Shown here piece by piece: positions 15,682-23,073 of a stretch of 25,380 nucleotides of DNA. The stretch spans positions 1 through 25,380 of the forward strand of contig NZ_JAJFCK010000035.1 in assembly GCF_020709055.1 (NCBI RefSeq), given 5' to 3'. The number at the start of each line of letters is the position of its first letter. The stretch's first letter is position 1. A program made the position numbers and the translations under genes. The stretch comes from Ruminococcus callidus. Its GTDB lineage: Bacteria; Bacillota; Clostridia; Oscillospirales; Ruminococcaceae. Below the pieces are notes generated by a model. That model did no database searches. It was given only the letters and a program-made list of their open reading frames with translations, and had not been told where the DNA came from.

Positions 15682-17538
15682 TTATAAACTTTCTCCAAGT
15701 CTTTCAAGTGATGCTTTTGCATCTTCATTTCCCAGTTTTGCAGCTTCTCTATACCATTTTATTGCCTCTTGTATGTTTACTGCCACGCCATATCCATTTT
15801 CATAGAATTCGCCTAATTTATTTTTTGCCCAATCATCACCATTATCAGATGCCTTTTTGTAGTATTCAAAAGCCTTTCCATAATCCTGAGTTACACCTTT
15901 TCCATATTGATAGTGCCACCCTAAATTTGAAATACAAGTATTATTGCCGTTATCAGCCCCTTTTCGACGCCATTCTATCGACTTTTGATAATTCTGTTCA
16001 ACCCCATTACCAGAGTCATAACATTCTGCGATAGACTCTTGAGCATCAGAATTTCCGCCTTCAGCTGCTTTCAAGCACCACTTTGCAGCCTCATGATAAT
16101 CCACATCTACTCCGTACCCGTAATAATAGAAAATAGCCATATTCATTTGTGCGGTTGTATCTCCAAGTTCAGACGCTTTTTTATACCATTTTAATGCTGT
16201 TTGATAATTTTGATCTACACCATTTCCATGTTCGTAGTGCCAACCTAAGCCAACAATAGACAACGTACTTCCAAGTTCAGCACCTTTTTGACGCCATTCA
16301 AATGATTTTTGGTAATCTTGCTTTACGCCATACCCAGAGGCATAGCATTCTGCTAATACATCACAAGATTCGGCTATACCAGATTCAGCGGCTTTTTTAC
16401 ACCAATAAACAGCCTTTTCATTGTTTTCTTCCACACCCTCTCCAAAATAATAGCATTTGCCGATACTGTTTTGTGCAGATTTATGTCCTCTTTCAGCAGC
16501 TTTTTCAAACCACTTCGCTGCAAGCGTCAAATCTTGTTCTACCCCATCACCATTATAATAACAATCTCCCAGATTAAATTCAGAAAGAAAATAACCTTGC
16601 TCAATTGCTTTTTTATAATATTGTATTTTTTTCCCTTCTCCTTTTCTCGAATAAACACATCCAATTGTATTTGTTGCTATTGCATCCCCTTTTTCAGATA
16701 ATCTTTCTAATGTCCTTAAATTTATTTTTGCAATTTGTGAAGCACTTATATAGTTATTGCACGCAATTATATCTCCCAGATCAAATGTTTTCTTGCCTAA
16801 ATTATATGCTCTATCACTTTCATTTTTTACAAAGTACAATATAACACGCAATAACCAACACGCTCTTGGATTATCTGTTCGAACAAGATTTTCAAGCATT
16901 TTTATCGACTCGTCGTACTTCCCCAAATTGAATAGGTTTTCTGCTTGATATAAATTGTCTGCACTTGAAACGCTTGAAGTATCCCAACCGTAATAAATAT
17001 CGACAAATTTTAAATTCAAAGAAGAAAAGTCCACGTTATCATATGCACGTAAAAGAACAGACGGATTGTCAATACCAACATAGGTAATGTTTTTAATGGT
17101 CAACGGTACTTCAAAATCACCCTGGCATAAGTAAATCATTTTTTCTGTACCTGTATCAAGAATGTCTAATAAATCATCTTGATTAAAAGCCACTGCATCA
17201 ACCTTTGCAATAAGCTGTTCACTCTCATCTAATTGCTTTAGTAAAGCAATCTTTTCATTTCTTCTCTTTACCGATTCAATGTCAATATCACTTACTTCTT
17301 CAGAGTATTCTACTTTTAGAATACTGCAGATCTTTTTAGACAATTTTTCATCCGCAGATGACAGATTCTCTATTGCATCAGCTTCCCCATTGTAATAACG
17401 GTCTCTAAGCCATATCACAAGCTTGCCATTTGCAAAATATCCGAGGACACCCTCAAGGTCAAAATTTTCTCTCAGTTCCTCAATCGTTCTTACATCTGCT
17501 CCATTGATCTTTAGTGGAAATCTTATCTTTTTTGCCAT
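15682..17538 (-). CDS. RYY-domain protein 1 with nine Sel1-like repeats
   Basis: 618 residues from ATG 17538, which is 7 nt from an AAGGAG site; an ATG 6 bases earlier is too close to it. Residues 1-190 are the RYY domain shared with the next gene. After a linker (about 190-255) come nine Sel1-like repeats of 36 residues, with the pattern LG..Y..G.GV..D...A..WY.KAA..G; the first is degenerate. Sel1 repeats form alpha-solenoids that bind proteins or peptidoglycan fragments, so this is likely a scaffold or recognition subunit. No signal peptide is present, so it should act in the cytoplasm. Repeats 4-6 and 7-9 look like a duplicated triplet. Confidence 0.9.
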   Translation of the reverse strand: MAKKIRFPLKINGADVRTIEELRENFDLEGVLGYFANGKLVIWLRDRYYNGEADAIENLSSADEKLSKKICSILKVEYSEEVSDIDIESVKRRNEKIALLKQLDESEQLIAKVDAVAFNQDDLLDILDTGTEKMIYLCQGDFEVPLTIKNITYVGIDNPSVLLRAYDNVDFSSLNLKFVDIYYGWDTSSVSSADNLYQAENLFNLGKYDESIKMLENLVRTDNPRACWLLRVILYFVKNESDRAYNLGKKTFDLGDIIACNNYISASQIAKINLRTLERLSEKGDAIATNTIGCVYSRKGEGKKIQYYKKAIEQGYFLSEFNLGDCYYNGDGVEQDLTLAAKWFEKAAERGHKSAQNSIGKCYYFGEGVEENNEKAVYWCKKAAESGIAESCDVLAECYASGYGVKQDYQKSFEWRQKGAELGSTLSIVGLGWHYEHGNGVDQNYQTALKWYKKASELGDTTAQMNMAIFYYYGYGVDVDYHEAAKWCLKAAEGGNSDAQESIAECYDSGNGVEQNYQKSIEWRRKGADNGNNTCISNLGWHYQYGKGVTQDYGKAFEYYKKASDNGDDWAKNKLGEFYENGYGVAVNIQEAIKWYREAAKLGNEDAKASLERLGESL

Positions 17539-17615
17539 GTTCATTCTCCTTAAAATGTTAGAGGATAAAGCGTCTATTTCTCAATCAACCTACTACTGAC
17601 ACGAAATGTTTGACA

Positions 17616-17861
17616 TCAAACTTTTCTAAAGTTGACATCAATATATTCAATAGTATCTTCAGGATATATTCCGACAGTGCCTTCAAGAATAATCTCATTA
17701 TTACAAACTGGACAATTCATAGACTCACTTTCTATTATCCATTGGGTATCTATTCCCATACTTTTTTCACTGCTTGTTGAACCCACAACCCATTCACTGC
17801 AGTTCATTTCAATATCACTTTCACAGCAGGGACATTTTACTTTTACCAATACATCGATCAT
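17616..17861 (-). CDS. Small zinc-ribbon protein, first gene of the operon
   Basis: 81 residues from ATG 17861; a TTG at 17882 would add seven. Neither start has a strong ribosome site, so the choice is uncertain. Two Cys knuckles, CPCC (10-13) and CPVC (50-53), make a probable zinc ribbon, and the remainder is acidic. It is first behind the promoter at 17913-17941 and 77 bp ahead of the Sel1 gene. I do not recognise a specific family. Confidence 0.7.
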   Translation of the reverse strand: MIDVLVKVKCPCCESDIEMNCSEWVVGSTSSEKSMGIDTQWIIESESMNCPVCNNEIILEGTVGIYPEDTIEYIDVNFRKV

Positions 17862-17912
17862 GTCATCATTTCCATTCTTCAAAAATTTTTATGGAGTTTC
17901 TTTTTAATATAT

Positions 17913-17941
17913 AGTGTATCACATTTTTATCCTTCTGTCAA
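17913..17941 (-). promoter_or_regulatory. Promoter of the six-gene operon
   Basis: On the minus strand: consensus -35 TTGACA (17941-17936), 17-bp spacer, -10 TACACT (17918-17913). It is back to back with the promoter of the HTH gene, 35 bp between the two -35 boxes. Confidence 0.85.
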
Positions 17942-17976
17942 CACTTTTAGACACATAATTTATGCTCTAATAGTCA

Positions 17977-18005
17977 TTGAAACTTGCTTTTAAAGCTGTT
18001 AAAGT
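17977..18005 (+). promoter_or_regulatory. Promoter of the HTH regulator
   Basis: TTGAAA (17977-17982), 17-bp spacer, TAAAGT (18000-18005). The -10 matches 4 of 6 positions, so it is a weaker prediction. Confidence 0.5.
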
Positions 18006-18042
18006 ATTACTTAATTGTACATTTAGCACAAAGGAGGACGAA

Positions 18043-18399
18043 ATGGACATCGATCGTGAACGAATTTCATATATTATCGGACAGCGAATCTACACCTTTC
18101 GCACACAGAAAAAACTTAGCCAAGAAGCACTTGCCTTTGAGTCAGAAATATCTCCTGCCTATTTGGGACGAGTAGAACGAGGAGAAAAATGCCCTACTAT
18201 CGAAACTCTCTATAAAATCTCCAAGGGTCTAAAAATCCCGCTCCATGAACTTCTGGATGTTTCCATAGAAGTAAAGCCAACCAATATAGAGGCTTTCCAC
18301 AGAATCCAAACAGCAATGCAATGCCTTTCAGAAGAAGAATCGGTGGAAATCGCCGAAATTGTAGAAAAGATGATCGCTTTCAAATATCATCAATCATAA
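18043..18399 (+). CDS. XRE-family HTH transcriptional regulator
   Basis: 118 residues from ATG 18043, which has a perfect AAGGAGG site; the frame is open further upstream without one. Residues about 13-72 form a Cro/C1-type HTH (QRIYTFRTQKKLSQEALAFE, then SPAYLGRVERGEKCPTIETL), followed by a short helical C-terminus. It is divergent from the six-gene operon with adjacent promoters, so repression of that operon and of itself is the natural hypothesis. It ends in a bidirectional terminator. Confidence 0.9.
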   Translation: MDIDRERISYIIGQRIYTFRTQKKLSQEALAFESEISPAYLGRVERGEKCPTIETLYKISKGLKIPLHELLDVSIEVKPTNIEAFHRIQTAMQCLSEEESVEIAEIVEKMIAFKYHQS

Positions 18400-18405
18400 A
18401 AAATT

Positions 18406-18438
18406 CGGTATGCCCACAAAAAGGACATACCGTTTTTT
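18406..18438. terminator. Bidirectional terminator between convergent genes
   Basis: CGGTATG (18406-18412) pairs with CATACCG (18426-18432), extended by CC/GG, with T runs on both strands. It separates the rightward HTH gene from the leftward small HTH genes. Confidence 0.8.
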
Positions 18439-18617
18439 CATGTTCTCATTTTCATCTCTATATACTGTTCCACCGACTCAACCGGCACCTTGTACCGGTT
18501 ACCCTCTTTGAAACCTTTCAGTTCACCCGTTTGCAAAAGCTTATAAAACGTACTTCTGCCAATTTTCAGAATCTCCATGACCTCTTCTCTTGTGAGAATC
18601 TCCTTTGTTGTAAGCAT
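18438..18617 (-). CDS. Excisionase-like small HTH protein (HTH_17 type), copy 2
   Basis: 59 residues from ATG 18617 with an AGGAGG site. The fold is a winged helix of the excisionase/MerR-like type: TREEVMEILKIGRSTFYKLL followed by the wing GELKGFKEGNRYKVP and a final helix. Such proteins bend DNA at attachment sites or regulate element genes. It follows another HTH_17-type gene 19 bp upstream on the same strand. Confidence 0.85.
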   Translation of the reverse strand: MLTTKEILTREEVMEILKIGRSTFYKLLQTGELKGFKEGNRYKVPVESVEQYIEMKMRT

Positions 18618-18636
18618 ATGCGACCTCCTATTTCCA

Positions 18637-18825
18637 TTAATGCTTGCTGACATATCGCTCAATTTCTGCCGCAGGGATCAGCGTTTTTCTGACGCTTAAT
18701 CTCTTACACTGCAATTCACCCTGTTCGATCAGTCTGTAAACTGTATGCACACTCAATCCCAGCATATTTGCTGCTTCACTAACTTTCAGCAAGTATTTTG
18801 TTTCTGTGTACTGTAGAGCTACCAT
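18637..18825 (-). CDS. Excisionase-like small HTH protein (HTH_17 type), copy 1
   Basis: 62 residues from ATG 18825 with a strong AGGAGGTG site; upstream codons in frame lack one. It has the same fold as its neighbour: VSEAANMLGLSVHTVYRLIE, wing GELQCKRLSVRKTLIP and a terminal helix AEIERYVSKH. The two proteins are only distantly similar. One may be the directionality factor for the tyrosine integrase at the right end and the other a regulator of mobilization. Confidence 0.85.
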   Translation of the reverse strand: MVALQYTETKYLLKVSEAANMLGLSVHTVYRLIEQGELQCKRLSVRKTLIPAAEIERYVSKH

Positions 18826-19130
18826 AATTCTCACCTCCTGTCTTTTACTAATATGTTCGTATTTTTTTAGAGCATTTGGTGCTTTTTTATACAGCTTACT
18901 TGAATACACTGACTTTTTCATGGAGTGTTATGTGCAGTTTCAAGTTTTATCGGATTTCCACAAGTTATCCCAGTTTTCCACGAAAAGAAAAAATGACTGG
19001 ATCGCTCGGAATTTGAAAATCAAAATAATCCGATGCAATCCAGTCATTTAAACGTCCTATAACCCACTCCACACCTACACTGAGAACAAGCCATTTCGCC
19101 ACAATGCAGCCAAAACCAAAACAGGCTCAA
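18826..19130. other. Spacer with a hairpin after the mobilization genes
   Basis: Holds a 12-bp inverted repeat, AAATGACTGGAT (18991-19002) with ATCCAGTCATTT (19038-19049), a probable terminator for the leftward relaxase genes. DnaA-box-like words (for example TTTTCCACG near 18974) are present but too degenerate to claim an origin. No complete gene seen. Confidence 0.5.
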
Positions 19131-19676
19131 TCACACTGCCATAACATCAGAAACGCCTTGACACCCATTTCCTTTCTCAGAGCCATATTGCGTCACCCAG
19201 GACTTATCTCCTGTGACTTGCTTGATGTAGTCCAGAAAAGCATATAGCTCTGATCTGTTCCCTGAAAACATTGTCCCGTCTATATAACTGACCGAGTTCA
19301 TAACAAAATGAGCGTGATATACCGACGAACAACCGCCATATATCTTAGAGCAGGGCTTTCGATGTATTGCGTAAACGATCTGATACTTGTCCGAAAAATA
19401 AGAGGCAATGCTCCGGCTCATAGATTCCGCCCGCTCATAATTATCACCCCAAGTCGATCTCGCACTGTATACGACAATAAAATGAAATGCCGGATTTCCA
19501 CTGGTCTTACCGAAATATTTCTTTACCGATAAAAATTGATCATAAGCGTTATAGATGTCTACGTTTGGGCTGTAGCGTTTATCGTAATCTGTATGTATGC
19601 CCATCGTATAATTCAGAACGTTATATAAGTAGTCCAGCTCGTCATTGGTGTTTCTGATTACTTTAAAGATTCCCAT
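19131..19676 (-). CDS. Compact MOBP-like relaxase
   Basis: 181 residues. Relaxase motifs can be seen in order: the N-terminal Tyr motif NVLNYTMG (candidate catalytic Tyr23), the central AFHFIVVYS strand (His65), and the HUH-type metal site YHAHFVMNSVSYIDG (His121, His123), with His105 as a possible further ligand. Relaxases nick oriT and pilot the strand into the recipient. Most family members are much longer, so this one is nearly only the catalytic core, with no C-terminal helicase or primase region. The start has a GGGAGGA site and overlaps the MobC-like gene by 19 bp. After its TGA the frame stays open for 28 Cys-rich codons. Confidence 0.82.
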   Translation of the reverse strand: MGIFKVIRNTNDELDYLYNVLNYTMGIHTDYDKRYSPNVDIYNAYDQFLSVKKYFGKTSGNPAFHFIVVYSARSTWGDNYERAESMSRSIASYFSDKYQIVYAIHRKPCSKIYGGCSSVYHAHFVMNSVSYIDGTMFSGNRSELYAFLDYIKQVTGDKSWVTQYGSEKGNGCQGVSDVMAV

Positions 19677-20035
19677 AAATCTAATCCTCCCTCTACAAAC
19701 AAGCCCATCTTTTGCTCCAAGTTTTCATACTTTTCTTGCGGCGATACAGAAGTAAATAAGCCATCCAGATCATGTGCTTTCTGCCGCAGTTCTTCTTTTC
19801 GAATATATTCCGTGCTGTCAATACTGCCCGCAATTTCCAGCACCATATTCACAAGTTCCTGCATCCGAACTACCACTTGTGGTGTAATGCTATTATTCCC
19901 ATGTACGGCACAGTCTACCATGTAACTGCTAAATGTTAGGTTCTTCTCTTTCGCTTTCTCTTCAATTTGTTGTACTTGTGACGGGGAGAGCTTAATGCTC
20001 TTCGTAATGGACTTCTTCTCTCTTTCACTTCTCAT
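19658..20035 (-). CDS. MobC-like relaxosome accessory protein
   Basis: 125 residues. The N-terminal third (KSITKSIKLSPSQVQQIEEK, then AKEKNLTFSSYMVDCAV) is a ribbon-helix-helix DNA-binding segment typical of mobilization accessory proteins. The rest is helical (about 55-95) and may dimerise or contact the relaxase. The start has an AAGGAGG site. It is encoded just upstream of the relaxase with overlapping ends and next to the presumed oriT region, which is the usual order. Confidence 0.85.
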   Translation of the reverse strand: MRSEREKKSITKSIKLSPSQVQQIEEKAKEKNLTFSSYMVDCAVHGNNSITPQVVVRMQELVNMVLEIAGSIDSTEYIRKEELRQKAHDLDGLFTSVSPQEKYENLEQKMGLFVEGGLDLWESLK

Positions 20036-20491
20036 AATAATTCCTCCTTCTGGTTATATATAATACAATCATGTAATAGTGACATATACTGATATACTGT
20101 ATACTCTATTATGTTATATATCATAACAATATATGTATACTACTATATATCTACTATGATTACTAAGCTAAATACTATTATTGATTGATGATTACTGTTT
20201 GTTATTTAGTAAATTCTGCAAGACAGAGGTAATGGTAATACCTCTGTCTCCCTGCATCTGATTTGGCTATATTTGTATCGATATGACTGCATAATAACTG
20301 ATCTGTCTCGATTCAGCTTTACTTTTATGTTCGATCATTTGTAGAAAAAAGTAATACTTTCTTTCGTGAATTATATATTATTATGGTGAATCTGTGCCAG
20401 GTACTGATGATACGATCATGTCGACCGCATAGAAAAGCCGCCTTCAGGCGGAGCATAGGGACATAACAAACCAGCGAAAGGAGGGAAAAAG
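20036..20491. other. AT-rich intergenic region, candidate oriT
   Basis: From about 20055 to 20180 the sequence is dominated by alternating TA with overlapping TATACT-like words. An 11-bp hairpin follows (20221-20231 AGACAGAGGTA with 20239-20249, 7-nt loop), then a small GC hairpin (GCCGCC TTCA GGCGG, about 20434-20449). Location upstream of the MobC/relaxase genes and a nick-type hairpin make it the best oriT candidate. A 27-codon frame at 20383 lacks a ribosome site and is not called. Confidence 0.45.
20221..20249. repeat. Perfect hairpin, possible oriT stem
   Basis: An 11-bp stem with a 7-nt loop (20232-20238). It lacks a T run, so a terminator is less likely. Confidence 0.5.
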
Positions 20492-20776
20492 ATGTTCCAG
20501 AACAAGCGTTTTTTGACCAGAGGCGTACAGGCAGAACTACCAGTGGAGTTACAACTATTTCTATGGAACTGCATTGACCAGTTGCCAGAAGAACGGGACT
20601 ATTTCCAGGTATTCAAGCTTGATGTATTCAATGGAAAACAGCACATCCACCACTTTTCCGAACAGCCGGAGTACAACAAGGAATATATGATTGACCTTGC
20701 CAATCCAGTCAATCAAAAGGTCTATGTCATTGACGACATCGACCATTCCACTATGCTCCTGGCAGAAGAATATTGA
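20492..20776 (+). CDS. DUF960-family protein
   Basis: 94 residues. The opening MFQNKRFLTRGVQAELPVEL, then LFLWNCID, and the C-terminal EYNKEYMIDL are features of DUF960, a small uncharacterised family common in Firmicutes mobile elements. The start has a GGAGGG site. It opens the rightward module of the element and is separated from the amidoligase gene by a hairpin. Function unknown. Confidence 0.85.
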   Translation: MFQNKRFLTRGVQAELPVELQLFLWNCIDQLPEERDYFQVFKLDVFNGKQHIHHFSEQPEYNKEYMIDLANPVNQKVYVIDDIDHSTMLLAEEY

Positions 20777-20787
20777 CCAAAACACAA

Positions 20788-20815
20788 AGCCCTACCGAAG
20801 AAAATCGGTAGGGCT
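20788..20815 (+). terminator. Hairpin between DUF960 and amidoligase genes
   Basis: A perfect 11-bp stem (AGCCCTACCGA / TCGGTAGGGCT) with a 6-nt loop is followed by ATTTTCATTTT. It may terminate or attenuate transcription into the amidoligase gene. Confidence 0.75.
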
Positions 20816-20841
20816 ATTTTCATTTTACGGAGGAATTTCAA

Positions 20842-21972
20842 ATGAGCGAAGAAGTAAAAACCAAACAGAACGAACAGGAAGAAACCTTGTATTGTGAGTG
20901 CTGTGGCTGTGTCATTGACGATGACGATTACACCGAGTGGAACGGACAGATCATTTGTTCTGACTGTCTGGAGAATCACACCACCACCTGCGAATGCTGT
21001 GGGGAACGCATCTGGGACGAAAATGTCTATGGCGACAACGACATTACGCTGTGCAGCCATTGCTATCATCACAGCTACACTAGATGCAGTTGTTGTGATG
21101 CGTTACTACATGAGGACGATGCCTACTATCTGGATGGCGAGACATACTGCCGTGATTGCTATGAGGATGAACGTGAAGAAAGCAACCTGATTCACGAATA
21201 CGGCTACAAGCCAAATCCAATTTTCTACGGCGAAGGCAATCGTTACTTTGGCATCGAACTGGAAATTGACGGAGCGGGCAGAGATGATGACTTTGCGGAA
21301 GAACTGCTGGACATTGCCAATGCCCACGCCGACCTGCTTTACATCAAGACAGACGGCTCGCTGGATGATGGTATGGAGCTGGTTTCCCACCCCTGCACTA
21401 TGGACTATCACATTAACGAATTCCCATGGGAAGATATTATGCACCGTGCAGTCCATCAAGGCTACCGTTCGCATCAGACTTCAACCTGCGGTCTGCATCT
21501 CCATGTGAACCGCAACGCATTCTCCGACAGTCAGGAAGAACAGGACGAGGTGATCTCCAGAATTTTGTACTTTGTAGAGCATCATTGGAACGAGCTTTTG
21601 AAATTTTCTCGTCGTTCCGAATACGCTATGAACCGCTGGGCGGCAAGATACGGCTATGAACATACCCCGAAAGCGATCATGGACAAGGCAAAAAAGGGCG
21701 GCAACGGTCGGTATGCTGCTGTGAACCTCTGCAATTATCATACCGTGGAATTCAGACTTTTCAGAGGCACTTTGAAGTACAACACTTTCATTGCAACCAT
21801 TCAGCTAGTCAATCGAATCTGTGATGCTGCCATGTATAACACCGATGACAGCATTGCAAAATTGTCATGGTCGGACTTTGTGGCTGACGTAACAGAACCA
21901 GAGTTGATTCAATATCTGAAAGAGCGTCAGCTATATGTAAATGAAGAAGTTTGTGCAGAGGAGGAGATGTAA
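20842..21972 (+). CDS. Amidoligase (Amidoligase_2, ATP-grasp/GCS-like) with triple zinc-knuckle N-terminus
   Basis: 376 residues, GGAGG site. Residues 18-106 hold three tandem zinc modules of about 32 residues, each with a C-x-C-C knuckle and a C-x-x-C knuckle (C18-C42, C50-C74, C82-C106). The catalytic domain follows: GIELEID (Glu139, Glu141), TDGSLDDGMELVS (Glu179), GLHLHVN (His219, His221), and the late EFRLFRGTL (Glu303, Arg305, Arg308). These are motifs of the Amidoligase_2 family, related to glutamate-cysteine ligase and glutamine synthetase. It probably forms amide bonds on a protein or small molecule, with zinc modules for target binding. One base separates its stop from the amidotransferase gene, which could supply ammonia. 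Confidence 0.9.
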   Translation: MSEEVKTKQNEQEETLYCECCGCVIDDDDYTEWNGQIICSDCLENHTTTCECCGERIWDENVYGDNDITLCSHCYHHSYTRCSCCDALLHEDDAYYLDGETYCRDCYEDEREESNLIHEYGYKPNPIFYGEGNRYFGIELEIDGAGRDDDFAEELLDIANAHADLLYIKTDGSLDDGMELVSHPCTMDYHINEFPWEDIMHRAVHQGYRSHQTSTCGLHLHVNRNAFSDSQEEQDEVISRILYFVEHHWNELLKFSRRSEYAMNRWAARYGYEHTPKAIMDKAKKGGNGRYAAVNLCNYHTVEFRLFRGTLKYNTFIATIQLVNRICDAAMYNTDDSIAKLSWSDFVADVTEPELIQYLKERQLYVNEEVCAEEEM

Positions 21973-21973
21973 A

Positions 21974-22936
21974 ATGTGTGCATTATTTGGTTGGCTGGAC
22001 TACAAAGTTATCGTGTCGGACAAGCTGTTGAAAAAACTGACACAGGCATTGGCAAATGCGGCGGAAGAACGAGGAACAGATGCATCTGGGATTGCCTATG
22101 TGAAAGACGGCAAAGTCACTATCTATAAAAGACCCAAGCCAGCTCACAAGATTCGCTTTAATGCCCCCAACGGCACAAGAGCAATCATGGGACATACTCG
22201 CATGACTACCCAGGGCAACGAAAAGTTCAATTACAACAATCATCCTTTTTATGGTCATGCCGATGTGGACTTCGCCTTTGCCCACAATGGCGTGCTGTAT
22301 AATGATAAGGAACTCAGAACCGAAAAGCACCTGCCGCAAACGCAAATTGAAACTGACAGTTATGTTGCAGTACAGCTGTTGGAACAGCAGTGCAAGTTGG
22401 ACTTCGACTCGCTCAAAAACATGGCAGAGTTGGTTCAGGGCAGTTTCTGCTTTACCGCTCTGGACGAGGACAACACGCTCTACATCATCAAGGGCAGCAA
22501 TCCCATGTGCCTGCTCCATTTTGCACAGCTAGGGCTTTACATCTATGCCTCAACCGAAAGCATTCTGAAAAAGGCGTTGCAAAAGACTGGTTTCCACAAG
22601 TATCCGTTTGAAGTGTTGAATGTAGATGAGGGCACGATTCTGAAGATTGACCGCTATGGTTTTTTGAGTGGCTCTACCTTTGAGGTGAAGGAAAGTTTCC
22701 GGTTCGGCAAGTGGTACAACTGGTACGACGAGTTGGAGGAAGAGTATTACTCGCAGCAGGAAGAATTGCTGTTGGAGATGTGTAGTTGCTACGGTGTGAC
22801 AGAAGAAGATGTTCTCCTGCTGTTGGACTATGGCTACTCTGCCGATGAGATCGAGGAAATGCTGTGCGATGCGACTTTTCTTCATGATACGATTTGTGCA
22901 ATTCAGTGTCAAGAAAGCAATACGGCAATCTTTTAA
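21974..22936 (+). CDS. Class II glutamine amidotransferase (Ntn hydrolase)
   Basis: 320 residues from ATG 21974, chosen because it places the nucleophile Cys2 directly after Met (MCALFGWLDY), as in all class II enzymes, with a GAGGAGAT site. Other motifs: RGTDASGI (33-40), GHTRMTTQG (73-81), HNGVLYN (104-110, oxyanion Asn/Gly), and TDSY (127-130). No synthetase domain is fused. The C-terminal third is acidic and helical. It is coupled to the amidoligase, so the pair may work as ammonia donor and ligase, or the enzyme may cut a bond the ligase makes. Confidence 0.92.
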   Translation: MCALFGWLDYKVIVSDKLLKKLTQALANAAEERGTDASGIAYVKDGKVTIYKRPKPAHKIRFNAPNGTRAIMGHTRMTTQGNEKFNYNNHPFYGHADVDFAFAHNGVLYNDKELRTEKHLPQTQIETDSYVAVQLLEQQCKLDFDSLKNMAELVQGSFCFTALDEDNTLYIIKGSNPMCLLHFAQLGLYIYASTESILKKALQKTGFHKYPFEVLNVDEGTILKIDRYGFLSGSTFEVKESFRFGKWYNWYDELEEEYYSQQEELLLEMCSCYGVTEEDVLLLLDYGYSADEIEEMLCDATFLHDTICAIQCQESNTAIF

Positions 22937-22942
22937 ATGTTT

Positions 22943-22985
22943 TGGCTGTCTCAGAAAGTACACTTTTTGAGGCAGTCATTTTTTT
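22943..22985 (+). terminator. Terminator after the amidotransferase gene
   Basis: Two 17-nt arms (22943-22959 and 22962-22978) pair with several G-U pairs and are followed by TTTTTTTC. It lies a few bases behind the stop codon at 22936. Confidence 0.75.
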
Positions 22986-23017
22986 CTCAAAAACCTGTGC
23001 CAAAAGGTCCGTTTTTG

Positions 23018-23039
23018 ACTTTTGGGACGTTCCAAAAGT
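23018..23039. promoter_or_regulatory. Palindrome upstream of the serine recombinase (res or operator)
   Basis: A 22-bp near-perfect palindrome with arms ACTTTTGG / CCAAAAGT around an RACGTY-like centre ends 34 bp before the recombinase start. A related CCAAAAGGT half-site lies at 23000-23008. Serine recombinases bind such imperfect palindromes and cut at the centre. Confidence 0.5.
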
Positions 23040-23073
23040 GGCAGGACTTTTTGAGACAATTGGAGGTGTTTTT

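Noticed and set aside
15682..17538. CRISPR-like or tandem DNA repeat in the Sel1 gene
   Set aside because: The periodicity is at the protein level (36 residues) and the DNA repeats are too divergent for a CRISPR array.
18950..18980. DnaA boxes forming a replication origin
   Set aside because: The words match the consensus at about 7 of 9 positions at best, with no replication initiator gene nearby.
20383..20466. 27-codon frame before DUF960
   Set aside because: No ribosome site upstream; the sequence includes a GC hairpin and is better read as part of the candidate oriT/leader.
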